DNA of 64,000 nt from NCBI RefSeq assembly GCF_030813495.1, contig NZ_JAUSUI010000011.1, positions 1-64,000 of the forward strand, given 5' to 3'. Under the pieces are notes generated by a model that was not told where the DNA came from, made no database searches, and was given only the letters and a program-made list of their open reading frames with translations. The DNA comes from Ancylobacter polymorphus (GTDB taxonomy: Bacteria > Pseudomonadota > Alphaproteobacteria > Rhizobiales > Xanthobacteraceae). Shown piece by piece: positions 42,939-51,898 of this stretch (position 1 is the stretch's first letter; each line of letters begins with the position of its first letter). The translations under genes and the position numbers were made by a program.

Positions 42939-44705
42939 ATGCCGCGTGATCTCGCCTTCACCCTTGCCGGGCTGCGCGCCGCCTATGCGCGGGGACTGCA
43001 ACCGGAAGCGGTGATCGTGGAAGCGTTCCGCCGGCTCGACGCGCTGGGCGATCCCGGAATCTTCCTGCACGAGGCGCGCGCGCAGGCATTGGCCGAGGCA
43101 AGGGCGCTGGGAGCGCCGGACGGGCGACCGCTCTGGGGCATTCCCTTTGCGGTGAAGGACAATATCGACGTGGCCGGAATGCCGACCACCGCCGCCTGCC
43201 CCGATTTCGCCTATGACGCGACGGCCGACGCCTTCGTCGTCGCGCGGCTGCGTGCCTTGGGCGCGATCTGCCTCGGCAAGACCAATCTCGACCAGTTCGC
43301 CACCGGGCTTGTGGGGGTACGCACGCCCTATCCGGTGCCGCGCAACGCCATCGACCCGGCGCTGGTGCCCGGCGGCTCCTCCTCCGGCTCGGCGGTGGCG
43401 GTGGCGCAGGGTCTGGTGGGGTTCAGTCTCGGCACCGACACCGCCGGCTCCGGCCGGGTGCCGGCGGCGCTCAACGATATTGTCGGGCTGAAGCCGAGCC
43501 TCGGCGCGCTGTCCTCCGCCGGCATGGTGCCGGCCTGCCGCACGCTCGACACCATCTCGCTCTTTGCCCAGAGCGTCGCCGAGGCATGGGAGCTGTTCAC
43601 GCTCACCGCCGGCGTCGATCCCGCCGATGCCTGGTCGCGTCCTCTGCCGCCGCCGCGCCTCGCATCCCTGCCAGAGGCGGTGACCGTGGCGGTGCCCGAT
43701 GCGGCCAGTCTGCGCACCTTCGGCGACACCGCGCAGGCGGCGCATTTCCACGCCACGGTTGAGCGGCTGCGCGCCCAAGGGGCGCGGGTGCGCGCGATAG
43801 ACCTCTCGCCCTTCTACGCCGTGGCGGAGCTGCTCTATTCCGGCCCTTGGGTCGCCGAGCGCGTGGCGGCGGTAGGAAGCCGGCTCATCACCGCGCCAGA
43901 AACCCTGCATGAGGTCACGCGCGCCATCCTCGCGCCGGGGCTTGCCCTCTCGGCCGTCGATGCTTTCAACGGCCTGTACCGGCTGCAGGAATTGCGGCGG
44001 GTCTGCGCCCAGGCGCTGGAGGGCGCGGATGTCCTCTGCGTGCCGACCATTCCCTGCTTCGTCACGCGGGAGGAGATTGCCGCCGACCCGTTCGGGCCGA
44101 ACAGCCGGCTCGGCACCTACACTAATTTCGTCAATCTGCTCGATCTCTGCGGCATTGCCGTGCCGACCGGGCCACGCGCCGACGGCCGGCCGGGCAGCCT
44201 CACCCTATTGGCGCGCAAGGGGGAGGATGGGCGCGCCGCCGCCCTGGCGCTGCGGGTCGAGCGCGGAGGCGCGGCGGTGCCGCTCCCGGCCGATGCCCCC
44301 GTCCATGCGCCGACGAGCGACGAGATCGCCCTCGCCGTCTGCGGCGCCCACATGGCCGGCCTGCCGCTCAATGGCGAACTGACCGCACGCAACGGCCGCC
44401 TGCTGCGTCCGGCGCGCACAGCGCCGCATTACCGGCTCTTCGCCCTGCCCGGCGGCCCGCCGGCGCGGCCGGGGCTGCACCGCGCCACCGAAGGCGGCGC
44501 GGCGATCGCGCTGGAAATATGGGCGCTCCCGCGCACCGCGCTGGGCGATTTTCTCGCCGGCATCCCCGCCCCGCTCGTCATCGGCACGGTGGAACTGGAG
44601 GATGGAAGCACGGTGAAGGGCTTCCTGTGCGAGCCGCACGGGCTCAGGGACGCGCGCGACATCACCGCCAGCGGCGGCTGGCGCGCGGCGCTGGCGGAGG
44701 CGTAG
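42939..44705 (+). CDS. atzF: Allophanate hydrolase
   Basis: 588-residue amidase-signature enzyme that turns allophanate (urea-1-carboxylate) into ammonia and carbon dioxide. The Ser-cisSer-Lys triad is visible: K73 in PFAVKDNID, then GGSSSGSAVAVAQG near 145 and GTDTAGSGRVPAAL near 165. The C-terminal third (from about residue 450) is the extra allophanate hydrolase domain. It is alone here; the urea/guanidine carboxylase that makes allophanate is not in the window. A cytosolic nitrogen-release step in keeping with the adjoining amine transporter. Confidence 0.95.
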   Translation: MPRDLAFTLAGLRAAYARGLQPEAVIVEAFRRLDALGDPGIFLHEARAQALAEARALGAPDGRPLWGIPFAVKDNIDVAGMPTTAACPDFAYDATADAFVVARLRALGAICLGKTNLDQFATGLVGVRTPYPVPRNAIDPALVPGGSSSGSAVAVAQGLVGFSLGTDTAGSGRVPAALNDIVGLKPSLGALSSAGMVPACRTLDTISLFAQSVAEAWELFTLTAGVDPADAWSRPLPPPRLASLPEAVTVAVPDAASLRTFGDTAQAAHFHATVERLRAQGARVRAIDLSPFYAVAELLYSGPWVAERVAAVGSRLITAPETLHEVTRAILAPGLALSAVDAFNGLYRLQELRRVCAQALEGADVLCVPTIPCFVTREEIAADPFGPNSRLGTYTNFVNLLDLCGIAVPTGPRADGRPGSLTLLARKGEDGRAAALALRVERGGAAVPLPADAPVHAPTSDEIALAVCGAHMAGLPLNGELTARNGRLLRPARTAPHYRLFALPGGPPARPGLHRATEGGAAIALEIWALPRTALGDFLAGIPAPLVIGTVELEDGSTVKGFLCEPHGLRDARDITASGGWRAALAEA

Positions 44706-44722
44706 CGGCACCGCTGCGCGTT

Positions 44723-46165
44723 CTATCCCTTGGCGCCCTGCCCGCGGGCATAGACATCCTCGTAGCGGATGATGTCGTCCTCGCCGAGATAGGTGCCGGT
44801 CTGCACCTCGATCAGCACCATCGGCACCTTTCCGGGGTTCTCCATGCGGTGAACCGCGCCCAAGGGAATGTAGACCGACTGGTTCTCGGTGAGCAGCTGC
44901 GGCGTGCCGTCAATGGTGACGCGGGCGGTGCCGGAGACGACGACCCAGTGCTCGGAGCGGTGATAATGGCTCTGCAGCGACAGCGCCGCGCCGGGATGGA
45001 CGACGATGCGCTTGACCTGGAAGCGCTCGCCCAGCGCCAGCGTCTCGAACCAGCCCCAGGGCCGGTGATCCCTGGGAAAATGCTCGGCCTGCCGCGCGCC
45101 GCGCGCTTTCAGCGCCGTCACCGCCTGCTTCACTTCCTGCGAGCGCGAGCGATCCGCCACCAGCACGGCGTCCGGCATGGCGACGACGAGCATGTCCTTT
45201 AGCCCGATGCCGACCAGTTCCAGCCCTTCCGCCTCCGAGCGCAGCAGCGAATCGGCGCAGTCTATGGCGGTGACGGGGCCATGGGCGACGACATTGGCGG
45301 CATCCGCCTCGCCCTCGCGCATGACAGAGGCCCAGTCGCCGAGATCCGACCAGTCGCCGCCGAAGGGCACCACGTCAAGATTATCCGAGCGCTCCATGAT
45401 GGCATAGTCGATGGAGATGTCTTCCGCCTTCTGCCATGGCTCCGGGGCCAGGCGGAGGAAATCGAGGTCGCTGGCCGCCTCCTCCAGCGCCTGCCGCACC
45501 GGGGCAAGCATGGCGGGGGCATGGGCCTCGAACGCCTTCAGCGCGGTCTCCACCGAGAACAGGAAGATGCCGGCGTTCCAGAGATAATGCCCGTCGGCGA
45601 GCAGGGCGGCGGCGCGCGCCGCATCGGGCTTTTCCACAAAGCGGCGCAGCGGCACCGGCGCGGGCGTGGCGCCCTCCGGGGCATGGGCGAGTTCCAGCCA
45701 GCCATAGCCGGTTTCCGGCCGGGTCGGGCGGATGCCGAAAGTGACGATGCGCCCCGCTTCCGCCGCCGGCAGGCCGGCGCGCACCGCCTCGGAAAAGGCG
45801 GCGCTGTCCGGCACCACCTGGTCGGACGGCATGACGAGGAGGAGCGCCTGCGGGTCGCGTGCCGCCAGATACTGCACGGCGGCGAGAATGGCCGGTGCGG
45901 TGTTGCGCGCGCTCGGCTCGATCAGCACCGCGCCGGCCGGAATGCCGGCTTCGGCCAGCTGTTCGGTGACGATGAAGCGGAAATCGGCATTGGTGACGAT
46001 GACCGGCGGGCGCACATCCGGCCCGGAAAGGCGCCGGGCGGCGGCCTGAAACAGCGTCTCACCTTCGCCAAGGGTAACGAACTGCTTGGGAAAACTCTTG
46101 CGCGACAGCGGCCACAGGCGCGTGCCGGAGCCGCCGCAGAGAAGAACGGGATAGAGATGAGCCAT
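44723..46165 (-). CDS. manC: Mannose-1-phosphate guanylyltransferase/mannose-6-phosphate isomerase
   Basis: 480-residue bifunctional type II phosphomannose isomerase/GDP-mannose pyrophosphorylase. The N-terminal nucleotidyltransferase has PVLLCGGSGTRLWPLSRKSFPKQ and FVEKPDAARA; the C-terminal cupin has the isomerase motif SLQSHYHRSEHWVVVSGTA. Together they make GDP-mannose for surface polysaccharides. Start 46165 matches the family N-terminus; the frame is open further upstream without support. Divergent from manB by 181 bp. Confidence 0.96.
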   Translation of the reverse strand: MAHLYPVLLCGGSGTRLWPLSRKSFPKQFVTLGEGETLFQAAARRLSGPDVRPPVIVTNADFRFIVTEQLAEAGIPAGAVLIEPSARNTAPAILAAVQYLAARDPQALLLVMPSDQVVPDSAAFSEAVRAGLPAAEAGRIVTFGIRPTRPETGYGWLELAHAPEGATPAPVPLRRFVEKPDAARAAALLADGHYLWNAGIFLFSVETALKAFEAHAPAMLAPVRQALEEAASDLDFLRLAPEPWQKAEDISIDYAIMERSDNLDVVPFGGDWSDLGDWASVMREGEADAANVVAHGPVTAIDCADSLLRSEAEGLELVGIGLKDMLVVAMPDAVLVADRSRSQEVKQAVTALKARGARQAEHFPRDHRPWGWFETLALGERFQVKRIVVHPGAALSLQSHYHRSEHWVVVSGTARVTIDGTPQLLTENQSVYIPLGAVHRMENPGKVPMVLIEVQTGTYLGEDDIIRYEDVYARGQGAKG

Positions 46166-46346
46166 GGAGCCTTGAATGTCGCAGTGCGCCCTGTGGGCGC
46201 GGTGGGCCGTGCCGAGGCGCGAAGTGTGGGCGGGGCACGGCGGAAAGGCAAGGCGGCGCAAGCACCTTGATCTCTTCCCCCAGAATCCGTATCGCCGCGC
46301 TGGCGCGCCCGGCTCCTCCGCGCCCGCGCTCAGGAAAGGCCCGGCC

Positions 46347-47705
46347 ATGCTCACCTGCTTCAAGGCGTACGACATTCGCGGCCGGCTCGGCGAGGAGCTG
46401 AACGAGGCGATCGCCCGCCGCATCGGCCGCGCCTTCGCCGAGGGTCTCGGGGCGAAGCGGGTGGTGATCGGCCGCGACTGCCGCGCCTCCTCGGAAGCGC
46501 TGGCGGCGGCCTGCAGCGCGGGGCTGGTGGCGGGAGGGGTCGAGGTGCTCGATCTCGGCCTGTGCGGCACCGAGGAGATGTACGCCGCCGTGACCGATCT
46601 CGACGCCGATGGCGGCATTGAAGTGACGGCCTCGCACAACCCGATGGACTATAACGGCATGAAGCTGGTGCGCGCCGGCTCTGCCCCGCTCGATACCGCA
46701 ACCGGGCTGGCCGCGATCCAGGCACTGGCGGAGGGGCCCGACCTGCCGGACCTGCCGGGCGGAAGCCTCACGCCGGCGCAAGGCGCCCGCGCCGCCTATG
46801 TGCAGCGCGTGCTCTCCTTTGTCGACACGTGCGCGCTGCGCCCGCTCAGCATTCTCGTCAATGCCGGCAACGGCGCGGCGGGGCCGACCTTCGATGCGCT
46901 GGCCGGCGAACTGGAAGCGCGCGGAGCGCCGCTCACCTTCATCCGCCTGCACCATCAGCCCGACGGGCGCTTTCCCAACGGCATTCCCAACCCGCTGCTC
47001 ACCGAGAACCAGCCGGTGACATCGCAGGCGGTGGTGGCGGCGGGCGCCGATATGGGCGTCGCCTGGGACGGGGATTTCGACCGCTGCTTCCTGTTCGACG
47101 AGACCGGCCGCTTCATTCCCGGCGAATACATTGTCGGCCTTCTGGCGCAGGTATTTCTCGCCAAGGAGAAGGGCGCCACCATCGTTCATGATCCCCGCGT
47201 GATCTGGAACACGCAGAACCAGGTGGCGCAGGCGGGCGGGCGGGCGGTGCAGGCGCGCACCGGCCACGCCTTCCTCAAGCAGGCGCTGCGCGACACCGGC
47301 GCGGTCTATGGCGGGGAAATGTCGGCGCACCACTATTTCCGCGACTTCATGTGCTGCGATTCCGGCATGATCCCCTGGTTGCTGGTGGCGGAACTTATGG
47401 GGCGCAGCGGGCAAAAGCTGAGCGACCTCGTCTCGGCGCGCATGGCGGCCTTTCCCTCCTCCGGCGAGATCAATTTCCGCCTCGACGATCCCGCCGGCGC
47501 GGTGGCGCGCGTGGAAGCGGCCTTCGCCGAACTCAGCCCGGCGCGCGATGAGACCGACGGGCTCTCACTGGATTTCGGCAACTGGCGGCTCAATCTGCGC
47601 CGTTCCAATACCGAGCCGCTGCTGCGGCTGAATGTGGAGGCCAAGGGCGCGCCCGAATTGGTGGCGCAGCGTGTGGCCGAGATCACCACCCTGATCAGGG
47701 GGTGA
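46347..47705 (+). CDS. manB: Phosphomannomutase (ManB/CpsG-type)
   Basis: 452-residue alpha-D-phosphohexomutase that interconverts mannose-6- and mannose-1-phosphate, feeding ManC. Clear motifs: the start FKAYDIRGRLG, the catalytic serine TASHNPMDYNGMK, the metal loop DGDFDRCFLFD, the sugar-binding GGEMSAHHYFRDF and the phosphate-binding RRSNTEPLLRLN. AGGAAAGG stands ahead of the ATG. Divergent partner of manC, so the two make GDP-mannose. Confidence 0.95.
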   Translation: MLTCFKAYDIRGRLGEELNEAIARRIGRAFAEGLGAKRVVIGRDCRASSEALAAACSAGLVAGGVEVLDLGLCGTEEMYAAVTDLDADGGIEVTASHNPMDYNGMKLVRAGSAPLDTATGLAAIQALAEGPDLPDLPGGSLTPAQGARAAYVQRVLSFVDTCALRPLSILVNAGNGAAGPTFDALAGELEARGAPLTFIRLHHQPDGRFPNGIPNPLLTENQPVTSQAVVAAGADMGVAWDGDFDRCFLFDETGRFIPGEYIVGLLAQVFLAKEKGATIVHDPRVIWNTQNQVAQAGGRAVQARTGHAFLKQALRDTGAVYGGEMSAHHYFRDFMCCDSGMIPWLLVAELMGRSGQKLSDLVSARMAAFPSSGEINFRLDDPAGAVARVEAAFAELSPARDETDGLSLDFGNWRLNLRRSNTEPLLRLNVEAKGAPELVAQRVAEITTLIRG

Positions 47706-47724
47706 GCCCCCGCAGCCCGGCGGC

Positions 47725-48480
47725 TTACACCCGGCTCCAGCCGAGGCAGCCGGCGGGCAGCCCCGCGCCGCCGACCAGCCACGCCCCCTCGGCATAAAGG
47801 CGGAGCGCGCGCCCCGGCGGCGCCTCGACCACGACCACGCCCATCGCCGGATCGGCCCAGACGAGCCGCGCCTCATGCCGCGCCAGCGCCTGCGCCACCT
47901 GCGCCGGCGCGAGGCCCGGCCGGAAGACGACGGTGGAAAAGGGCTGATCGCCCGGCGGGCGCAGCGACCATGCGGCGGCGCCGAGCGTGCCAAAAGTCAG
48001 CGCGACCAGAGCGAGCCGCCCGGCCATGCGCCCTCCCTCTCCATTCCCCCGCAGCAGCCAGCCCGCGAGCAGCAGCGGCGCCACCCCGAAGCCGAAGAAC
48101 CAGACGAGGTCCCAGAACAGCGGGTCGGGGCTGTCCACCCGGATGCGGTGGATGCCGAGCAGCCAATGCGAGAGCACGCTATCGACAAGGTGCCACAGGC
48201 CGAAGCCGATGAGCAGGGCGGCGGCGAGCGCGGCCCCGGCCGTTCGCGCGCCGCGCCGGTGCGCCCGCCACAGGCCGACCAGCGCCAGGACGGCAAGGCC
48301 ATACATGAGGGCATGAAAATAGCCGTCCCACAGAACCTGAAGACGCAGATTGTCCATTCCCGGCACCAGGCTGAGCAGGTGATGCCATTGCAGAATCTGG
48401 TGCAGCAGAATGCCGTCGAAGAACCCGCCCAGGGCAAAGCCGAGCACGGCGCCCCAGCGCGGAAGGGGTGATGACCCCAT
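47725..48480 (-). CDS. DUF2243 membrane protein
   Basis: 251-residue polytopic membrane protein of the DUF2243 family. Start MGSSPLPRWGAVLGFALGGFFDGILLHQILQ with the conserved GGFFDGI and LHQILQWHHLLS motif, five or so helices and histidines that could bind metal or haem. A non-membrane C-terminal tail (about 190-251) is unusual for the family. Function unknown. Its promoter region includes a GGAAC-N16-GGTT sequence (48504-48528) resembling an EcfG promoter. Confidence 0.88.
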   Translation of the reverse strand: MGSSPLPRWGAVLGFALGGFFDGILLHQILQWHHLLSLVPGMDNLRLQVLWDGYFHALMYGLAVLALVGLWRAHRRGARTAGAALAAALLIGFGLWHLVDSVLSHWLLGIHRIRVDSPDPLFWDLVWFFGFGVAPLLLAGWLLRGNGEGGRMAGRLALVALTFGTLGAAAWSLRPPGDQPFSTVVFRPGLAPAQVAQALARHEARLVWADPAMGVVVVEAPPGRALRLYAEGAWLVGGAGLPAGCLGWSRV

Positions 48481-48503
48481 GGCGCGCCTCCCTTTCCGGT
48501 CTC

Positions 48504-48528
48504 AACCCCGAGCGGCTGACGACGTTCC
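48504..48528 (-). promoter_or_regulatory. Possible EcfG-type promoter of the DUF2243 gene
   Basis: Minus strand GGAAC (plus 48524-48528), 16 nt, GGTT (plus 48504-48507). The -10 departs from CGTT at one position, so this is weaker than the copies at 28181 and 29037. It lies 24 bp before the start codon. Confidence 0.35.
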
Positions 48529-48547
48529 CGCCGCATGCCGCGCGGGC

Positions 48548-49468
48548 TCAGCGACAGGGGCGCTCCGGCCAGGTTTTCACCACATGCTCCGGCCACGGAT
48601 TGCGCCCCTCGTGCAGGAAGGCGAGCGTATCGCGCCAGAAGCCTTCGGCGTGGCTGTCATGGAACAGGCTGAAATGCCCGATCGCCTCCCTTCCGTAATC
48701 ATCGGGGGCAAGGCCGATCAGCGTGCGCCGGGCGCCGGTGTAGTAGCCGAGCGTGCGGGAGAGCGCCGGGACGGTGCCGAGCGGATCGTCGCTCATCGCC
48801 ACGGCGAGGATCTCGGCGCGCACCGACGCCATGCGGGCGCGCACCTCTTCTCGCGCGGCCGGCGGATGGCTGGTCTCGAAACGCGGCCCGCGAAAGCTCC
48901 ATTCATGGGCGACGCCGGCCGGCAGATCCTCCAGCCAGCCCAGCCGCTTGCCGGGAAAATAGCCGCACAGGGCGGTGAGCGCCGGCATGGCGACATGCCA
49001 TTTCAGGAACAGGCCGGCGCGCTGACGCGGCGCGTAATCGCCCCACCACGCATATTGCGCGCCCATGGTGAGCAGCCGCGCGATCCGCGCACCATTCTCG
49101 GCCAGACCGGGCAGGAAGCCGCCAATGGAATGACCGACGACCATGAGCGGCGCCTCCGTGCGCGCCACCAGAAAGCCCAGCGCCGCGTCGACATCGCGCT
49201 CGCCCCAGTCGCGCCAGCGGTAGGGGCAGCCGCGCAGCCGCGCCGGCCGCGACAGTCCGATGCCGCGATAATCGAAGGTGAGCACCTCGAATCCATGGCC
49301 GGCGAGAAAGCGGGCATAGCGATGATAGTAACGCGCCGCGACGCCTGTGGCGGGATTGATCACCACCGCGCCCTGCACCGGGCCGGGCGCCGCCGCCCAG
49401 ATGTGCCCGCCAAGCCTCACACCGTCCTGGCAGGTGATCGCCACCGCCTCGGGTTTTCTGCCGTCCAT
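48548..49468 (-). CDS. Alpha/beta hydrolase
   Basis: 306-residue soluble hydrolase without a signal peptide. Features: GAVVINPATGVAARYYHRYARFLA, the FDYRGIGLS strand, the nucleophile elbow MVVGHSIGGFLPG, and SDDPLGTVPALS and GHFSLFHDSHAEGFW giving plausible Asp and His. It belongs to the COG4757-like group of putative lipases/esterases with unknown substrates. The start at 49468 (MDGRKPEAVA) is chosen over a longer frame without similarity. Confidence 0.87.
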   Translation of the reverse strand: MDGRKPEAVAITCQDGVRLGGHIWAAAPGPVQGAVVINPATGVAARYYHRYARFLAGHGFEVLTFDYRGIGLSRPARLRGCPYRWRDWGERDVDAALGFLVARTEAPLMVVGHSIGGFLPGLAENGARIARLLTMGAQYAWWGDYAPRQRAGLFLKWHVAMPALTALCGYFPGKRLGWLEDLPAGVAHEWSFRGPRFETSHPPAAREEVRARMASVRAEILAVAMSDDPLGTVPALSRTLGYYTGARRTLIGLAPDDYGREAIGHFSLFHDSHAEGFWRDTLAFLHEGRNPWPEHVVKTWPERPCR

Positions 49469-49601
49469 GCTCCTGTCTCCCGGCCCCCCCAGGCAGCAGG
49501 TGGACGGTTCACTGCCGCCCCCGATTTTGGGACAGTATAGCTGGCCGACGGCCCCCGAAGGCAATCTCAATGACGGCGCGCCACGGGGAGGGAAAAGCGT
49601 T

Positions 49602-49624
49602 CGGCCCGGTCAGGGACCGGGCCG
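49602..49624 (-). terminator. Intrinsic terminator downstream of the small secreted protein
   Basis: Perfect 10-bp stem (49602-49611 with 49615-49624, 3-nt loop) directly after the gene at 49651 on the minus strand, followed by a short U-run from plus AAAA at 49593-49596. Confidence 0.65.
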
Positions 49625-49650
49625 ACGGTATCAGTAGCGGCGCGCCCCGC

Positions 49651-49854
49651 TCAGTGGGTGGAGCGCATATTGCCTTCGGCCTGCTCGCGGATCGCGGCGG
49701 CGCCGTTCTGGGCGGCGAAGCTCTCGGTCATGTTGCGGCCTTCGACCACCGTCTGGGCGGAAGCGGCCGCCGGACGGGTGGCCGCCGCTTCGGCCGAGAC
49801 GGCGCCGAGCACGAGCGTGGTGGACAGAACGGCGAGGGTGAGGAACTTGTTCAT
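49651..49854 (-). CDS. Small secreted protein
   Basis: 67 residues with a signal peptide (MNKFLTLAVLSTTLVLGAVS, cleavage near AEA) and a short mature part rich in alanine, asparagine and glutamine (TVVEGRNMTESFAAQNGAA). Not recognised. Composition and the terminator directly downstream support a real single-gene unit. A periplasmic stress or envelope peptide is one possibility. Confidence 0.65.
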   Translation of the reverse strand: MNKFLTLAVLSTTLVLGAVSAEAAATRPAAASAQTVVEGRNMTESFAAQNGAAAIREQAEGNMRSTH

Positions 49855-50005
49855 GGCGGTTCTCCTGATTTCCGGCCCGCTCCATGCGGTGCCGATGACC
49901 AGGAAAGGGTAGGCCCGCGCCCAGCCGGCCTCTATCACGCCTGCGCTTAGCCGGATCACCATTGAATGTGGTCGACCCCATCCCTTGGGATGACGTTCCC
50001 CACCC

Positions 50006-50605
50006 TCAGCGCCACAGCCGCGCCAGCGAGCGCCGCACCTCGCGCACACGGCGGCGCAGCGCGGTCTTGAGGCGATCGAGCCGCAGCGCCGTCACGACCC
50101 GGTCGCGCAGGCCGGAGAGGGTGACGATCACCCATGCCATCCAGGCCACCGTCATCAGCTTGGCTCGGCCGGCGGAATAGATGCGCTCGATTATGACGAA
50201 GCTGACGAGATAGGCGAGCAGGAAAAGTACGGTGCCGGCCCTGGCCCAGCCATCGGCGATCCACACCAGCGCGACGATTTTAAGCGGCTCAATGGTGACA
50301 TAGGGAACGACCAGAAGCACCAGAATCGTCGACACCGAGCGGGCCGCGATCCAGCGCTCGAAAGCGTGCATGATCCGGAGCGCGGCAAGGCGGGCAATGA
50401 GCGGCCGGTAGAGCGGACGCACCAGCTCGTCGAGCAGGATCAGCGGCGTGCAGAGCAGGCGGAAAAGAAAGCCGAGAACCCGCCAGAGCGGAGAGGCGCG
50501 GCGCGCGGCGCCGGCACGCGCGCGGCGGGAGTGCGACAGGGAAGGCGGCGTGGGGGGTGGAACGGGAGGCACCATTCCCTCCATATCGGCGCCCCGCGGC
50601 GCCAT
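50006..50605 (-). CDS. Hypothetical membrane protein
   Basis: Not recognised. 199 residues: a proline-rich and basic N-terminus, a membrane-associated helix (VLGFLFRLLCTPLILLDELV), two further hydrophobic helices (LVVPYVTIEPLKIVALVWIA and GTVLFLLAYLVSFVIIERIY) and an arginine-rich C-terminus. The PYVTIEPLKI-type segment recurs in hypothetical membrane proteins of Hyphomicrobiales. It lies beside polysaccharide genes without overlap. Confidence 0.65.
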   Translation of the reverse strand: MAPRGADMEGMVPPVPPPTPPSLSHSRRARAGAARRASPLWRVLGFLFRLLCTPLILLDELVRPLYRPLIARLAALRIMHAFERWIAARSVSTILVLLVVPYVTIEPLKIVALVWIADGWARAGTVLFLLAYLVSFVIIERIYSAGRAKLMTVAWMAWVIVTLSGLRDRVVTALRLDRLKTALRRRVREVRRSLARLWR

Positions 50606-50646
50606 GGCTAGAGAACGTTTTGCCGATCTCCGGCGGGGCGGTGGCG

Positions 50647-51708
50647 TTAGAGGTCGAGCAGAAAGCGCTGGCGCGCCCGGCCGCGCAGATGGAAGCCGAT
50701 GCCCTTGGCGCGCATTTCGGTGATGATGTCGGCCGTGTGGCCTTCCGCGCCGATGATGTTCAGCAAGCTCTCGATCTCATGCAGATGGTACTGCTGGCGG
50801 AACAGAATATCGCGCTTGATCAGCGGCGCCCCGAGGAAGCGGCGGTAGAGAAAACCGCCGCTGTGGATCTGCGAGCGGGCGACGACCGCATCCGTCAGCT
50901 GGCGCATTACGGTTTCCTGCCGCAGCCGCGGCCCACCGGGGTCCGGCCGCAGGTCGATCGGCAGATGGCCGAAGAGATCCTGCAGGCCCATGGAATCAAC
51001 GTCGGCCAGCGCCTCGCGCAGCTTGACCGGGTTGAACAGAACCTCGCTGGAGCGGGCGAGGCTCACCATAAGGCGCGAACTGCCGACCTCGCCCTTTTCG
51101 ATGGCCCAGGGCCGGGCATTCACCGGAAGATAATCGCGCCAGAACTGCTGGAACGCCGGCTGCTCCAGCATGTAGCGCGAAATCGAATAGCAGAAGGACT
51201 GGAAATGGTGATGATATTCCCAGTTCTCATACGCCGCACAGACATCGCAGGGGGAGGTGGCGAGCCTCTGCACCATCTCGGCCAGACCGGTGCGGAAGTA
51301 ATAGACGCTGTCGTTCATTAGCAGCAGCCGCTCCGGCTCCCGCCCGGCAAAGGACAGGATGGCGTCGCGGTAGCCTCCCATGTCGCGGCCGGAATTGTCG
51401 CGCAGCATGATCCGGTCGGCAAAGGGCCTCAGCTCCGCCAGCCGCGCCTCGCTGAGCGGGTGATTGACCACCAGGGTCACATTGATCCCCGCCTCGGCCA
51501 GCGCTTCCAGCGCGTTGGTCACATACCAGGCGGTCGCCTGCGGCTGCCAGATGAGGAAAACAGCATGCACATTGCCGGGATGATGCCGTTCGCCGGGCAC
51601 AATGACCGGCGTGGATTCGAGACCGAACCTGCGGGTGAGTTGGGCGCGCAGGATCGGCATCCGGTATTCAGCCAGATACACATAGGTCTTGCCGAACCGG
51701 ATCTTCAT
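50647..51708 (-). CDS. RgpF-like polysaccharide synthesis protein
   Basis: 353-residue protein of the rhamnan synthesis F (RgpF) family, linked to glycosyl transfer in cell-wall and O-antigen assembly. Visible features are HPGNVHAVFLIWQPQATAWYV, LRDNSGRDMGGYRDAI and LLLMNDSVYYFRTGL, close to the family signature around N-D-S-x-x-G. No signal peptide, so cytosolic or membrane-associated. It stands alone between a membrane gene and opgH. The sugar transferred is unknown. Confidence 0.85.
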   Translation of the reverse strand: MKIRFGKTYVYLAEYRMPILRAQLTRRFGLESTPVIVPGERHHPGNVHAVFLIWQPQATAWYVTNALEALAEAGINVTLVVNHPLSEARLAELRPFADRIMLRDNSGRDMGGYRDAILSFAGREPERLLLMNDSVYYFRTGLAEMVQRLATSPCDVCAAYENWEYHHHFQSFCYSISRYMLEQPAFQQFWRDYLPVNARPWAIEKGEVGSSRLMVSLARSSEVLFNPVKLREALADVDSMGLQDLFGHLPIDLRPDPGGPRLRQETVMRQLTDAVVARSQIHSGGFLYRRFLGAPLIKRDILFRQQYHLHEIESLLNIIGAEGHTADIITEMRAKGIGFHLRGRARQRFLLDL

Positions 51709-51898
51709 GAATCTTCCGTCTTGGGGCTCACGTCGGCGTGTTCTCCACGCAGGATAGGCCAGCGGACGGAGGGCTTGGCAAGCCTATCGGGGCGAAGAAT
51801 GTCCGCCTCACTTGCGCACGACATTCTTACCGTCAAGAAGCCACGCTGTCGCGGCGGAGACTCATCCGCAGATTATGCCGGCACGCGACGCGTGAAAC

